From: Litorimonas sp051251645
Lineage (GTDB): Bacteria > Pseudomonadota > Alphaproteobacteria > Caulobacterales > Maricaulaceae
Assembly: GCA_051251645.1 (NCBI GenBank)
Contig: JBPOEY010000002.1
Span: 248,001 to 312,000, forward strand
Direction of reading: 5' to 3'
DNA length: 64,000 bases
Below are positions 27,004-34,832 of the stretch, one piece after another. A model generated the notes under the pieces. That model did no database searches and had not been told where the DNA came from. It saw nothing but the letters and a program-made list of their open reading frames with translations. The position numbers were made by a program, and so were the translations under genes. Position 1 is the first letter of the stretch. Each line of letters starts with the position of its first letter.

Positions 27004-28476
27004 TTATTCTTCGCGGAAAGTCCGACCTAGCGCTGTCGTGACAGGCTTGAGAATATAGCGGATAACCGTTGTTTCGCTCGTTTGAATAAAGCTATCGGCA
27101 GGCATGCCGGAGACAATCTGAACAGATTTAACCTGGTCCAACTCGGACTGGGGCAGCGTGATCGACACATTAAAATAGGGTTTTCCTGTCGCAATATCTG
27201 TTATCATATCCGCTGAAATTTTTGTAATGTCCCCATTGAGTTGTGGCACGGTGGAGGGGTGAAATGCGGACAGTGTCACAACCGCTTTTTGGTGAAGGTG
27301 GATTTGGTCAATATCTTTCGGTTCAACCCGCGCTTCCAAAATTAAATTTCCGCCGATCGGGATAATTTGCATAATTTCTTGGCCGGGCGGGATGACACCG
27401 CTTTCCGTCGTAAATTGTAGGTTATGAACAACACCATCTGCTGTGGCGCGAATTTCCGAGCGTTGTTCGATATCTGTGGCCCGCGTATATTGTTCGCGTA
27501 CTCCAAAAAGTTGTTTCTGATAGTCGGACAGAGCCTTTAAAACTTGCTCTTGGCGGTCTCTTTCCAACTGATTACGGCGTGATTCCGCTTCGACAATCTG
27601 TTCTTCATAACGCGAGAGTGTGGCTTGCAACGCGGCCATGCTCCCATGGGCTGATGACAAGTCCCGCTCGACCGCAGTGACTCGCTGGATCGAAATCGCA
27701 TTGGCGCGCTGAAGAATGCGGAGCCGATCAAGGTCTTGCGACAAAGACTGAATCTCGAATTGCTTGGCTTTAATTTGGCTCTCCGCTGCCGAAATTTCGC
27801 TCTGACTTTGTTTAATCATTGAAACGGTTTCTCGAAGGCGGCTGTCAAATAGTTCGCGCCGGGCCCGGAACAATTCCGTCTGATCCGTCATGATCGACCG
27901 GACATCAGGACGGGATTGATTATCCCGAATTATTTTTGGCCACCGGATCGAACTGGCTCCCTGACGTTCTGACTCAAGTCGCGCGACTTGCGCATGAAGG
28001 GAGACGTCCTGATGTGTTAGATTGACGATCTGCGCATCGGCAATCGTGCTGTTCATCGATATGAGGAGGTCGCCCGCCTTGACACGATCTCCGTTCGAAA
28101 CATGGATGGTCTTGATGATGCCACCATCCAAATGCTGGACGGATTTAGGTTTACCTTCAACCACAAAGAACCCGCTTGCCACAACGGCGCCGTGAATATT
28201 GGTTAGCGTCGCCCACGCCCCTAACCCAAATACGAGCACGCTCAGAATGATGAAGCCCTTGACCAAGGGCTTGCGGTAACCTGTTAGAGGCGGCGCTGGG
28301 TTTGCGTCGATTTCTCGAGGCTGTGGTTGTCGTTGAGGCTGCGGTTGCGGTTGCGGTTGCGGTTGTTGCTGCGGGTGAGTCTGTCTCCGACGCGACTGTG
28401 GGGGTGTAGCATGATGGGGCTCTCTTGCGGGCGCGTAGGCCGAAAGAGGCCTATATTGTCGTCGCCCAAAGCTCAC
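27004..28476 (-). CDS. HlyD-family type I secretion adaptor (membrane fusion protein)
   Basis: 490 residues. The first 70 residues are cytoplasmic and contain a Pro/Gln run (QPQPQPQPQ). One membrane helix follows at about 77-97 (FIILSVLVFGLGAWATL), then a periplasmic biotinyl-lipoyl-like part (VVEGKPKSVQHLDGGIIKTI), long coiled coils at about 170-330, and the C-terminal lipoyl/beta-barrel part with EVIDPQ-like sequence. It bridges the ABC exporter and the TolC channel. Its start overlaps the stop of the exporter gene by four bases (ATGA), so the two are coupled. The low-complexity N-terminus is longer than usual. Confidence 0.93.
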   Translation of the reverse strand: MSFGRRQYRPLSAYAPAREPHHATPPQSRRRQTHPQQQPQPQPQPQPQRQPQPREIDANPAPPLTGYRKPLVKGFIILSVLVFGLGAWATLTNIHGAVVASGFFVVEGKPKSVQHLDGGIIKTIHVSNGDRVKAGDLLISMNSTIADAQIVNLTHQDVSLHAQVARLESERQGASSIRWPKIIRDNQSRPDVRSIMTDQTELFRARRELFDSRLRETVSMIKQSQSEISAAESQIKAKQFEIQSLSQDLDRLRILQRANAISIQRVTAVERDLSSAHGSMAALQATLSRYEEQIVEAESRRNQLERDRQEQVLKALSDYQKQLFGVREQYTRATDIEQRSEIRATADGVVHNLQFTTESGVIPPGQEIMQIIPIGGNLILEARVEPKDIDQIHLHQKAVVTLSAFHPSTVPQLNGDITKISADMITDIATGKPYFNVSITLPQSELDQVKSVQIVSGMPADSFIQTSETTVIRYILKPVTTALGRTFREE

Positions 28477-30401
28477 AACGGGCCACCCGCGCGTTTCAAG
28501 AGTTGAGCTTGAGGGGTATCAAGAGCAGCCGCATAAGGGTTTGGTGCAATTCCATGCGGGATGGGTTGAGCTGTTTGTTCCACCGCATGAACCTGCGACT
28601 GCGGTTGAACAAATTGAGGGCGATAGTCCGGCCGCGCTTGTTGAGGGTTGCGAGGGATTGCATCGGGGCGAACAACCGATGAAGGCTTATTTTGTGGTTG
28701 CTTCGCAGTAGCTTGAGCAGCGGACCGGCTGGACTTGGCCTCTTTCCCATTCAGCGCCCCCAGAACGCGGCGCGTATCGCCAAACATTGCTTGCTGGCCC
28801 TGCTTGAGAACCAAAACTTTATTCATGTCTTTGATCGCGCCAATACGGTGGGTAATGACAATCACGGTTTTCCCACGCTCGCGAATGCTTTTAATCGCAT
28901 TAGAGAGCGCGGCTTCGCCTTCATCGTCCAAGTTGGCGTTGGGCTCATCTAAGACGACGAGACAAGGATCGCCATATAAGGCCCGTGCTAGGGCGATGCG
29001 CTGTAATTGCCCCCCTGAAAGCACCGCGCCACCGTCCCCAACAATCGTACCATAACCCTGCGGAAGGGTCAGGATGAGCTCATGCACACCTGCGCGATGG
29101 GCGGCTTCGAGAACCTGATGTTCAGAAGCTTGAGGATCGAAACGCGAAATATTATCTTTGATCGTGCCGTCAAACAATTCGATCGATTGTGGCAGGTAGC
29201 CAATATATTTTCCAACACCGCCTTGGGTTTGACTTGCATGCCACTGTTGGAATGTCGCGCCGTCTAAGCGAACGTCTCCCCGTTGAGGGATCCAAATTCC
29301 GACCAAGAAATTTGCCAAAGATGATTTGCCGGAAGCACTCGGGCCAATAATTCCCAATCCGTCACCCGGGTAGAGCGTAAAATTCAAGCCCATCACAATC
29401 GGACTTTGGGATCCCGGCGGCCCACCAGCCATGTTTTTAACTTCAAGCCAGCCTTTAGGCGCTGGCAAATCCATATGCTCAGATTTCGTTTCCAGCGCAC
29501 GATGGACGTCATCAAGCCTTTCATATGACGCGCGCGCCGCGATAATCAGGGGCCATTGCGAAATCAGAGTTTGGGCTGGCGTGAGGGCGCGGCCTAGAAT
29601 GATCGACCCGGCAATCATTGACCCCGGCGAGACGACTTGATTAATCGCCAATGCAGCCCCGATCCCTAAAATGCTGGACTGGAGGAACAGGCGAAATGCT
29701 TTCGAGAAAGCCCGCACACCGCTGACACGGTCATTGCCAAGCGTGGCATGTGTCGTGGCTTCGGAATTTAATGTATTCCATCGGTTATAAAGATGACTTT
29801 CCATCCCCATCGCTCGGACCATTCCGGCGTTCCGCGCGGTTTGCTCCTCAATAGCCTGCCCTTTTATCTTACTATCCCGCTCATCCTGTTCAGGAGACTT
29901 ACCCACCACTTGCGCGTAGACAGCACAGCCGATGATGACAGCCGCGCCGAAAACGGCGAATAAGCCCATTGTCCAATGCAGCAGAAAAATGACGCCCAGA
30001 TAAACCGGAACCCAAGGCATATCGAACATTGTGGCCATGGCGTTGCTTGCGAAAAATGTTCGGATCGTTGACAAATCCCGGATGGGAACACTGGCTTGGG
30101 ATTGACTGCGCCCCAACCCCATCCGCATGGAGGCTTCGAATGTCCGCTCAGACAATTGGTCTTCCACCCTGTTGGCAAAGCGGGACAGAACTTTTGACCG
30201 CACACTTTCGAGGAGCCAAACAAAAATATAGAGCGTGCCCATGAGGAGAGATAATGACACAAGTGTGGACATGCTCTGGCTTGACAGGACGCGGTCATAC
30301 ACTTGCAGCATATAAAGCGGACCGGTCAGCATCAGCAGATTAATGAAGAAGCTAAAGACGCCCACGCTAATGATAGCGTCCTTCATCGACGCAATCTGCA
30401 T
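28473..30401 (-). CDS. Type I secretion ABC exporter (permease/ATPase, PrtD-like)
   Basis: 642 residues. Six membrane helices lie within about residues 10-310 with no N-terminal C39-like domain, as in PrtD/RTX exporters of the short class. The ATPase domain has IIGPSASGKSSLANFL (Walker A), LSGGQLQRIALARALYGDP (signature), VVLDEPNANLDDEG (Walker B) and VITHRIGAI. After the ATPase comes an unusual tail of about 100 residues rich in Gln and Pro. It drives export of C-terminally signalled substrates straight to the outside. The GSGK protein gene 2 kb away is the best substrate candidate. Confidence 0.93.
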   Translation of the reverse strand: MQIASMKDAIISVGVFSFFINLLMLTGPLYMLQVYDRVLSSQSMSTLVSLSLLMGTLYIFVWLLESVRSKVLSRFANRVEDQLSERTFEASMRMGLGRSQSQASVPIRDLSTIRTFFASNAMATMFDMPWVPVYLGVIFLLHWTMGLFAVFGAAVIIGCAVYAQVVGKSPEQDERDSKIKGQAIEEQTARNAGMVRAMGMESHLYNRWNTLNSEATTHATLGNDRVSGVRAFSKAFRLFLQSSILGIGAALAINQVVSPGSMIAGSIILGRALTPAQTLISQWPLIIAARASYERLDDVHRALETKSEHMDLPAPKGWLEVKNMAGGPPGSQSPIVMGLNFTLYPGDGLGIIGPSASGKSSLANFLVGIWIPQRGDVRLDGATFQQWHASQTQGGVGKYIGYLPQSIELFDGTIKDNISRFDPQASEHQVLEAAHRAGVHELILTLPQGYGTIVGDGGAVLSGGQLQRIALARALYGDPCLVVLDEPNANLDDEGEAALSNAIKSIRERGKTVIVITHRIGAIKDMNKVLVLKQGQQAMFGDTRRVLGALNGKEAKSSRSAAQATAKQPQNKPSSVVRPDAIPRNPQQARPDYRPQFVQPQSQVHAVEQTAQPIPHGIAPNPYAAALDTPQAQLLKRAGGPL

Positions 30402-30647
30402 TTTTATGGGAGACAGCTGACTGATTTTAGGCTCTCAGAATCGTTCGCACGCTAGTCGTGCCAATGACGTCGATAAATTAACCAATATGCTTAACGATCT
30501 ATAAATATCGGTTAACGAATTCCCTCATGGACAGTGAATCTACCAATTATATCTGGGAATTTCATGGTTAGCCGATTGTTAACCGACGCAGCTTAGCGCG
30601 ACTACATCCGTCCGCTAAAACAGGCTTCGTTAACGATCTTCGATAAA
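30402..30647. promoter_or_regulatory. Divergent promoter region of the T1SS genes with TTAAC motifs
   Basis: These 246 AT-rich bases separate the exporter (minus) and TolC (plus) genes. TTAAC-type words occur five times. TTAG-N7-TTAA at 30568-30582 is one mismatch from the CtrA consensus TTAA-N7-TTAA. CtrA control would tie expression to the cell cycle, as in stalked relatives. This is a pattern match only; no -10/-35 pair is clear. Confidence 0.4.
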
Positions 30648-32291
30648 ATGCCCCGCAAAATGACTTTGAAATACGCGATTTGCTTTGCCGCATTCACTCT
30701 TCCAGGATGTTCATATCTTGGCCTAGGTGGGTTTGAGGCCGCACGTCCAAATGTGAACCCTGCGCAGAATGGTCAATATTACCCGCAGCAGGCTCAGGCC
30801 TATGCACCATGGGCAGCACAATCTGGGGCCTATGCCTCTCACAACTCGAACCAAGGGCACTATCAGGCGCCTCACCCTCCCATATATGGGACATATCAAT
30901 CTGGTCAAATTAGAGCGAGACCACAACAAGCTGGTTCAACCGCAGGGGCTTATTTCCAGCCCTCCATCACTCAAAATGGGAGGGCTCAGAACGGGATGGT
31001 GCCGCATAGATCGTCTGCAATCACATCGATGCAAAATGCCTTAGGTCAAAGCCATTTGATTGAATCCAAACGTCTTGAAATGCGTGAAGCGCAAGAAGAG
31101 TATACGCAAGCGCGCGCGGCAAGCTTACCGCAGTTCAATTTTACCGGTTCTTTTGGCTATGCTAATCGCCAGTCCAACTCGTCTGTCGCCTCAATCAATG
31201 ATGTGTCAACAAGCCAAGAAACGGGAGGCCTCCGAGCGGGCGTGAGCCAACCGATCTATACGGGCGGGCAGAATAAATCTCAAAAGCGCCGGGCTAAAGC
31301 GAGCATTTCTGCTGCAGAGCAGGATTTACGTGCGACAACGTCTGACGTCGCTTTAAGCACAATACAGGCGCATTTAGACGTCATCCGCGCGAATAATGTG
31401 CTCACTATCTACACGCGCAGCGTGGCGAATCTCGAAGCCCAAAAAACCGCGACATCATTATTGTTTGACTATGGTGAAGCGACGATTGCTGACGCCTCGC
31501 TCGTCGAAGCACGCCTGCAATCCACTAAAGTCGAAGCGGCGCAGGCCAAGTTACGCTTGGCTGAAAGCCTCACAAATTACCAATTTTTGACGGGGCAGTG
31601 GGCCAACAATTTAACGCCCCCGTCTTTCGCCAACCTGCCGGCGACGCTGGATCAGGCCGTCAACATGGCGTTGGTGAAAAACCCTGATGTCTTGAAAGCG
31701 CGCGCGGAATGGGACGTCGCGCAGAACGATCTTAAAATTGCTAAGGCGCAACGGTTGCCGAGCCTGTCCCTTGACGGGGCTATCTCTGAATCCTTGGGTC
31801 AAAGTGATTTTGTCGCCAGTAGTTCAGCCGCAACTCTGTCGATGAATTTGCGCGTCCCGTTCAGTTTGGGTGGGCAGTATAAATCACAGATAAAACAAGC
31901 TACGCACGCCTTATCGCGGCGGAAGCTCGATGAGCGGCAAGCGATGGTAGAGCTGCGGCGGGAGATCACCATGAAATGGAATGCGCTGCAGACCGCAGAT
32001 GACTCGATCAATCTTCGCCAACATGAAATCGCCGCCAATGATGCCGCCTATCGGTCACTACAAGAGCAATTCCAGTCCGGCGTGACGACACAATCGGAAT
32101 TACTCTCCGCCGAAAGCAATCTTCTCGCGGCCCATATCAAGCTTGAAGACGCAAAATATCAAGAACAATTTCTTCGCGCGGAACTATTAGCCTTACTTGG
32201 AAATCTTGACATGGCTGGACATACTGTCCCCGCCGCGAATAGCTATGTAGAAGCTCCCTTGACCAATCAACTGCACCGCTCCCGATATTAG
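30648..32291 (+). CDS. TolC-family outer membrane efflux protein (type I secretion)
   Basis: 547 residues from ATG 30648 (a second ATG follows five codons later). The signal sequence ends at LPGCSYLGLG, a probable lipobox, so the channel is likely lipidated. Residues 30-125 are a Gln/Ala/Tyr/Pro-rich insertion before the OEP fold starts. Two OEP repeats follow: SLPQFNFTGSFGYAN with VSQPIYTGGQNKSQ, and RLPSLSLDGAISES with RVPFSLGGQYKSQ; the long helices are rich in Ala/Gln/Glu. It provides the outer-membrane channel for the neighbouring exporter. It is divergent from the exporter and convergent with the GSGK gene. Confidence 0.92.
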   Translation: MPRKMTLKYAICFAAFTLPGCSYLGLGGFEAARPNVNPAQNGQYYPQQAQAYAPWAAQSGAYASHNSNQGHYQAPHPPIYGTYQSGQIRARPQQAGSTAGAYFQPSITQNGRAQNGMVPHRSSAITSMQNALGQSHLIESKRLEMREAQEEYTQARAASLPQFNFTGSFGYANRQSNSSVASINDVSTSQETGGLRAGVSQPIYTGGQNKSQKRRAKASISAAEQDLRATTSDVALSTIQAHLDVIRANNVLTIYTRSVANLEAQKTATSLLFDYGEATIADASLVEARLQSTKVEAAQAKLRLAESLTNYQFLTGQWANNLTPPSFANLPATLDQAVNMALVKNPDVLKARAEWDVAQNDLKIAKAQRLPSLSLDGAISESLGQSDFVASSSAATLSMNLRVPFSLGGQYKSQIKQATHALSRRKLDERQAMVELRREITMKWNALQTADDSINLRQHEIAANDAAYRSLQEQFQSGVTTQSELLSAESNLLAAHIKLEDAKYQEQFLRAELLALLGNLDMAGHTVPAANSYVEAPLTNQLHRSRY

Positions 32292-32305
32292 GGACCTTTT
32301 AAAAC

Positions 32306-32340
32306 AAAAAACCCACCGCCCTGAAGGACAGTGGGTTTTT
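32306..32340. terminator. Bidirectional Rho-independent terminator between tolC and the GSGK gene
   Basis: AAAAACCCAC (ending at 32315) and GTGGGTTTTT (32331-32340) form a stem with A-run before and T-run after, so it can act for both the plus-strand tolC gene (15 bases past its stop) and the convergent minus-strand GSGK gene (38 bases past its stop). Confidence 0.85.
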
Positions 32341-32377
32341 CTACTAATGTCCATATTTGGACTTTGGTCGAAAGACT

Positions 32378-33400
32378 TTATCCCAAATCATCAGTGGGAA
32401 TAAAGTCGTCTGCATCACTCAGGTAGGACGAGGTGTCATCATTCAGCTCGTTCACGGAGAACTCGCCGTCTGAGACCGACAACGATCCGTCATCAAGGAG
32501 TTCAACCTTACCGTTTGAACCGTCTTCACCAAACCCGCCATATCCATAGCCATTTCCGCCAGACATATCGACCTGAACATCAGGGATTTGACTTGTCGAG
32601 ATTTTACCGTCTCCATTATCGGCGAACACGTCTGAATTCCAGGCATCTTCCGCGTGTGGGGCCCCCTCCCCATCTTTGACCCATTCCACAGGCGCGAGAT
32701 GATAGTCATCCGTGTGCGGATCCGTTGGATGTGGATCGTCCTCATGATCTCCCGACCCTTTACCAGATCCGTTCCCGGAACCTTTACCTGAGCCTTTACC
32801 TGAGCCCTTACCGGAACCTTTACCAGACCCTTTGCCGGAACCTTTACCGGAACCCTTGCCAGACCCTTTGCCGGAACCTTTACCGGAACCCTTGCCCGAG
32901 CCTTTACCTGAGCCCTTACCGGAACCCTTGCCCGAGCCTTTACCTGAGCCCTTACCGGAACCTTTACCAGATCCTTTGCCAGAACCCTTGCCCGAGCCTT
33001 TACCTGAGCCCTTACCGGAACCCTTGCCCGAGCCTTTGCCAGAACTTTTACCAGACCCCTTATCGTCCGAGTGACCTGAGTCATCAGGATCGTGAGGATA
33101 AGGTGTGTCCCCGTGAGACCCGTCACCGGAGCCTTTACCAGAACCTTTACCTGAGCCTTTACCAGATCCCTTGCCTGAACCTTTGCCAGACCCTTTGCCG
33201 GAACCTTTACCAGATCCTTTGCCAGAACCCTTGCCCGAGCCTTTACCAGACCCTTTGCCAGATCCTTTGCCCGAGCCTTTACCAGAACCCTTACCAGATC
33301 CTTTGCCTGAGCCATTCCCTTTATATGGGTCATCATTATTATCATCTGGGATGCCCTCCCAGTCGAACCAGTTTATGATGGGATCATGTTTTTCAGCCAT
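32378..33400 (-). CDS. GSGK tandem-repeat protein, candidate type I secretion substrate
   Basis: 340 residues. Residues 1-29 are acidic (NWFDWEGIPDD). Residues about 30-91 and 114-216 consist almost only of the tetrapeptide Gly-Ser-Gly-Lys, about 40 units in total. They are separated by a His/Asp/Pro linker (GDTPYPHDPDDSGHSDD). The rest (217-340) is acidic, with PHPTDPHTDDYH, a Gly/Tyr patch (GGNGYGYGGFGED) and an Asp/Ser-rich end SYLSDADDFIPTDDLG, as expected for an uncleaved C-terminal type I signal. It lacks an N-terminal signal peptide. The protein would be zwitterionic: a basic lysine-rich core with acidic ends. I know no family for it. It is next to the T1SS genes and downstream of a kinase and a kinase-hydroxylase gene, which may modify its Ser or Lys residues. 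Confidence 0.8.
   Translation of the reverse strand: MAEKHDPIINWFDWEGIPDDNNDDPYKGNGSGKGSGKGSGKGSGKGSGKGSGKGSGKGSGKGSGKGSGKGSGKGSGKGSGKGSGKGSGKGSGDGSHGDTPYPHDPDDSGHSDDKGSGKSSGKGSGKGSGKGSGKGSGKGSGKGSGKGSGKGSGKGSGKGSGKGSGKGSGKGSGKGSGKGSGKGSGKGSGKGSGKGSGKGSGKGSGKGSGNGSGKGSGDHEDDPHPTDPHTDDYHLAPVEWVKDGEGAPHAEDAWNSDVFADNGDGKISTSQIPDVQVDMSGGNGYGYGGFGEDGSNGKVELLDDGSLSVSDGEFSVNELNDDTSSYLSDADDFIPTDDLG
32752..33318. repeat. 12-bp tandem repeat tract encoding GSGK units
   Basis: Two blocks (about 33128-33318 and 32752-33065) of near-identical 12-base units. On the plus strand they read as variants of TTTACCTGAGCC, TTTACCAGATCC or TTGCCGGAACCT. Synonymous variation between units shows selection for the peptide while the DNA drifts; higher-order repeats of several units are also present. 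Such tracts change length by slippage or unequal crossing-over. It is not a CRISPR array: units are contiguous, in-frame and without spacers. Confidence 0.9.
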
Positions 33401-33670
33401 GGGATGTTCCTGTATATTGAGCGAGGGTGACCCTCACAACTTGCAGGGGAAAAGAAGCAGCTAACGTGCCAATTAAGACTTATTTGGAGCGAAACTGACT
33501 AATTTAAACAAATTCGGTCAAAATAGGACAACCGTCATGAGAAGGTGGTTAAGGAGACCCTAATATAATAGGGGTAAATCTAAACATAACCTTTATAACT
33601 CACTGAAATTGTTAATTTTTTATAGCATCAAATTAGGTCAAATTAGAAAGTGTGCCATTTTGATTGTCCC
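33401..33670. other. AT-rich intergenic stretch upstream of the GSGK gene
   Basis: These 270 bases, plus the terminator beyond them, separate the GSGK gene from the kinase genes upstream on the same strand. The base composition is clearly AT-rich. No gene is supported; it presumably carries the promoter of the GSGK gene, which must be separate because a terminator ends the kinase transcript. No defined promoter or operator is recognisable. Confidence 0.5.
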
Positions 33671-33701
33671 AAAACGAGAAAACTCAGGCGTCACGCCTGA
33701 G
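33671..33701 (-). terminator. Rho-independent terminator of the kinase/dioxygenase operon
   Basis: CTCAGGCG and CGCCTGAG form a perfect 8-bp stem with loop TCA (33683-33701). On the minus strand the stem is followed by TTTTCTCGTTTT. It lies about 45 bases past the stop of the stand-alone kinase, so the two kinase genes form a transcript separate from the GSGK gene. Confidence 0.85.
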
Positions 33702-33746
33702 AAATTGTTTAGTTATAATGATCTAGAGAAATTCTATAATTTCTGT

Positions 33747-34826
33747 TTACTTTATATTAAGCTCAGACCGAACCTGTTGAGCCCAAGAGCAGAAGGGTAA
33801 CATGATTTCGACACGCTGGCTCCAGCGTTCCAATCGACGTGTTAATCGTCCGACTTCCTGAGCCGTCACGCCAACCTTATCGCCGTCTAAGCAATATTTT
33901 CGATCCCACCATTCGCCGTCTCTATGATAGTAATTCGTCGCAAGGCTAAGACGGTAGAGAATTTGTAAACATCCAGCGACATAAAAATAACGCTCGCTCC
34001 ACTCAGCACCGAGCGCCCGACTGAACGAAGGGAGATAGTCTTTAATAAGCGCGTCTTCTGTATCAGCGTCAAGATTGGTCCATTCGTCCGCCATAAAACA
34101 AACGAGGTCATCAATCCGGTTGCGGCGCCCGCAATCCTCCCAATCGAACCATCGTACATTTGGCCCATCGACTAAGGCGTTGCCGGGCCTTGCATCCCAT
34201 TTCACAAAGTCAGTCTGACTAACATCGTAGATTTGCGCAATGGCGGTTCGGTTTAGCGAAGGCGGGTTGATCGCAAGCGCCTCGGAAATTTCATCGACCT
34301 TATGAATGCGGCCTTCAACCCAGCCTTTAACAACACCCAACCGCGGAACACTCCGGCGTAAGCGCGCCGCATCAGCGGCGTGTTGAATGGCCAGCAGGCT
34401 CTTTATGCCCAATTCCGCGAGGGTCTTTCGTTCGACCTCATTTTTGGCTTCGTCAATGAGGACGGGTAGACGTTTACCCGGAATAAATTCTTGCGCGATC
34501 CAACGCCCATGTTTGCCAATAAACCCGGGCACAAGATCAGAGGTCGTCAGACCTTTTAAGACCGCCGCCTCAACCTTGGCGTCATACTTATTGCTCCGTT
34601 TCGCGACAACATAGGGGCGCCCCTCAATCTCGATGATATAGACAGGACGGCTCTTGCCGCCCGGGATCGCAACACGCGTCGGACGAGCACCGAAAATCCT
34701 GTCCGTCACCTGCTCGATTTCCTCAATCCGCTCTGGCTTAATTGCTCCAGAGACGACGGGTTTCGATTTTATATTATGATCCATTAGGTCCTGCGTCCAT
34801 GTCCCGTTTGGTGAGATTGCCAACAT
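33747..34826 (-). CDS. APH-fold small-molecule or protein kinase
   Basis: 359 residues. The APH (aminoglycoside/choline/hydroxylysine kinase) fold is shown by the ATP-binding Lys in PYVVAKRS near residue 76, the catalytic loop FVKWDARPGNALV with Asp211 and Asn216, and the metal-binding WFDWEDCG with Asp228 and Asp231. The canonical loop His is replaced by Trp, seen in some family members. The substrate is not a classical aminoglycoside context: it follows the kinase-dioxygenase gene by six bases and precedes the GSGK gene. Hydroxylysine kinase also belongs to this fold, so phosphorylation of a modified lysine is one hypothesis. Gene end is marked by a strong terminator. Confidence 0.8.
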   Translation of the reverse strand: MLAISPNGTWTQDLMDHNIKSKPVVSGAIKPERIEEIEQVTDRIFGARPTRVAIPGGKSRPVYIIEIEGRPYVVAKRSNKYDAKVEAAVLKGLTTSDLVPGFIGKHGRWIAQEFIPGKRLPVLIDEAKNEVERKTLAELGIKSLLAIQHAADAARLRRSVPRLGVVKGWVEGRIHKVDEISEALAINPPSLNRTAIAQIYDVSQTDFVKWDARPGNALVDGPNVRWFDWEDCGRRNRIDDLVCFMADEWTNLDADTEDALIKDYLPSFSRALGAEWSERYFYVAGCLQILYRLSLATNYYHRDGEWWDRKYCLDGDKVGVTAQEVGRLTRRLERWSQRVEIMLPFCSWAQQVRSELNIK

Positions 34827-34832
34827 CCGAAG

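Noticed and set aside
32752..33318. CRISPR-like array
   Set aside because: Units are contiguous 12-mers without spacers and in frame with a protein.
32725..33464. Plus-strand frames rich in Leu-Pro-Glu/Asp over the GSGK tract
   Set aside because: They are mirror readings of the tandem repeat; composition is forced by the GSGK codons and no start or ribosome site fits.
33609..33800. 63-residue plus-strand frame upstream of the GSGK gene
   Set aside because: AT-rich, covers the terminator hairpin and overlaps the antisense of the kinase end.
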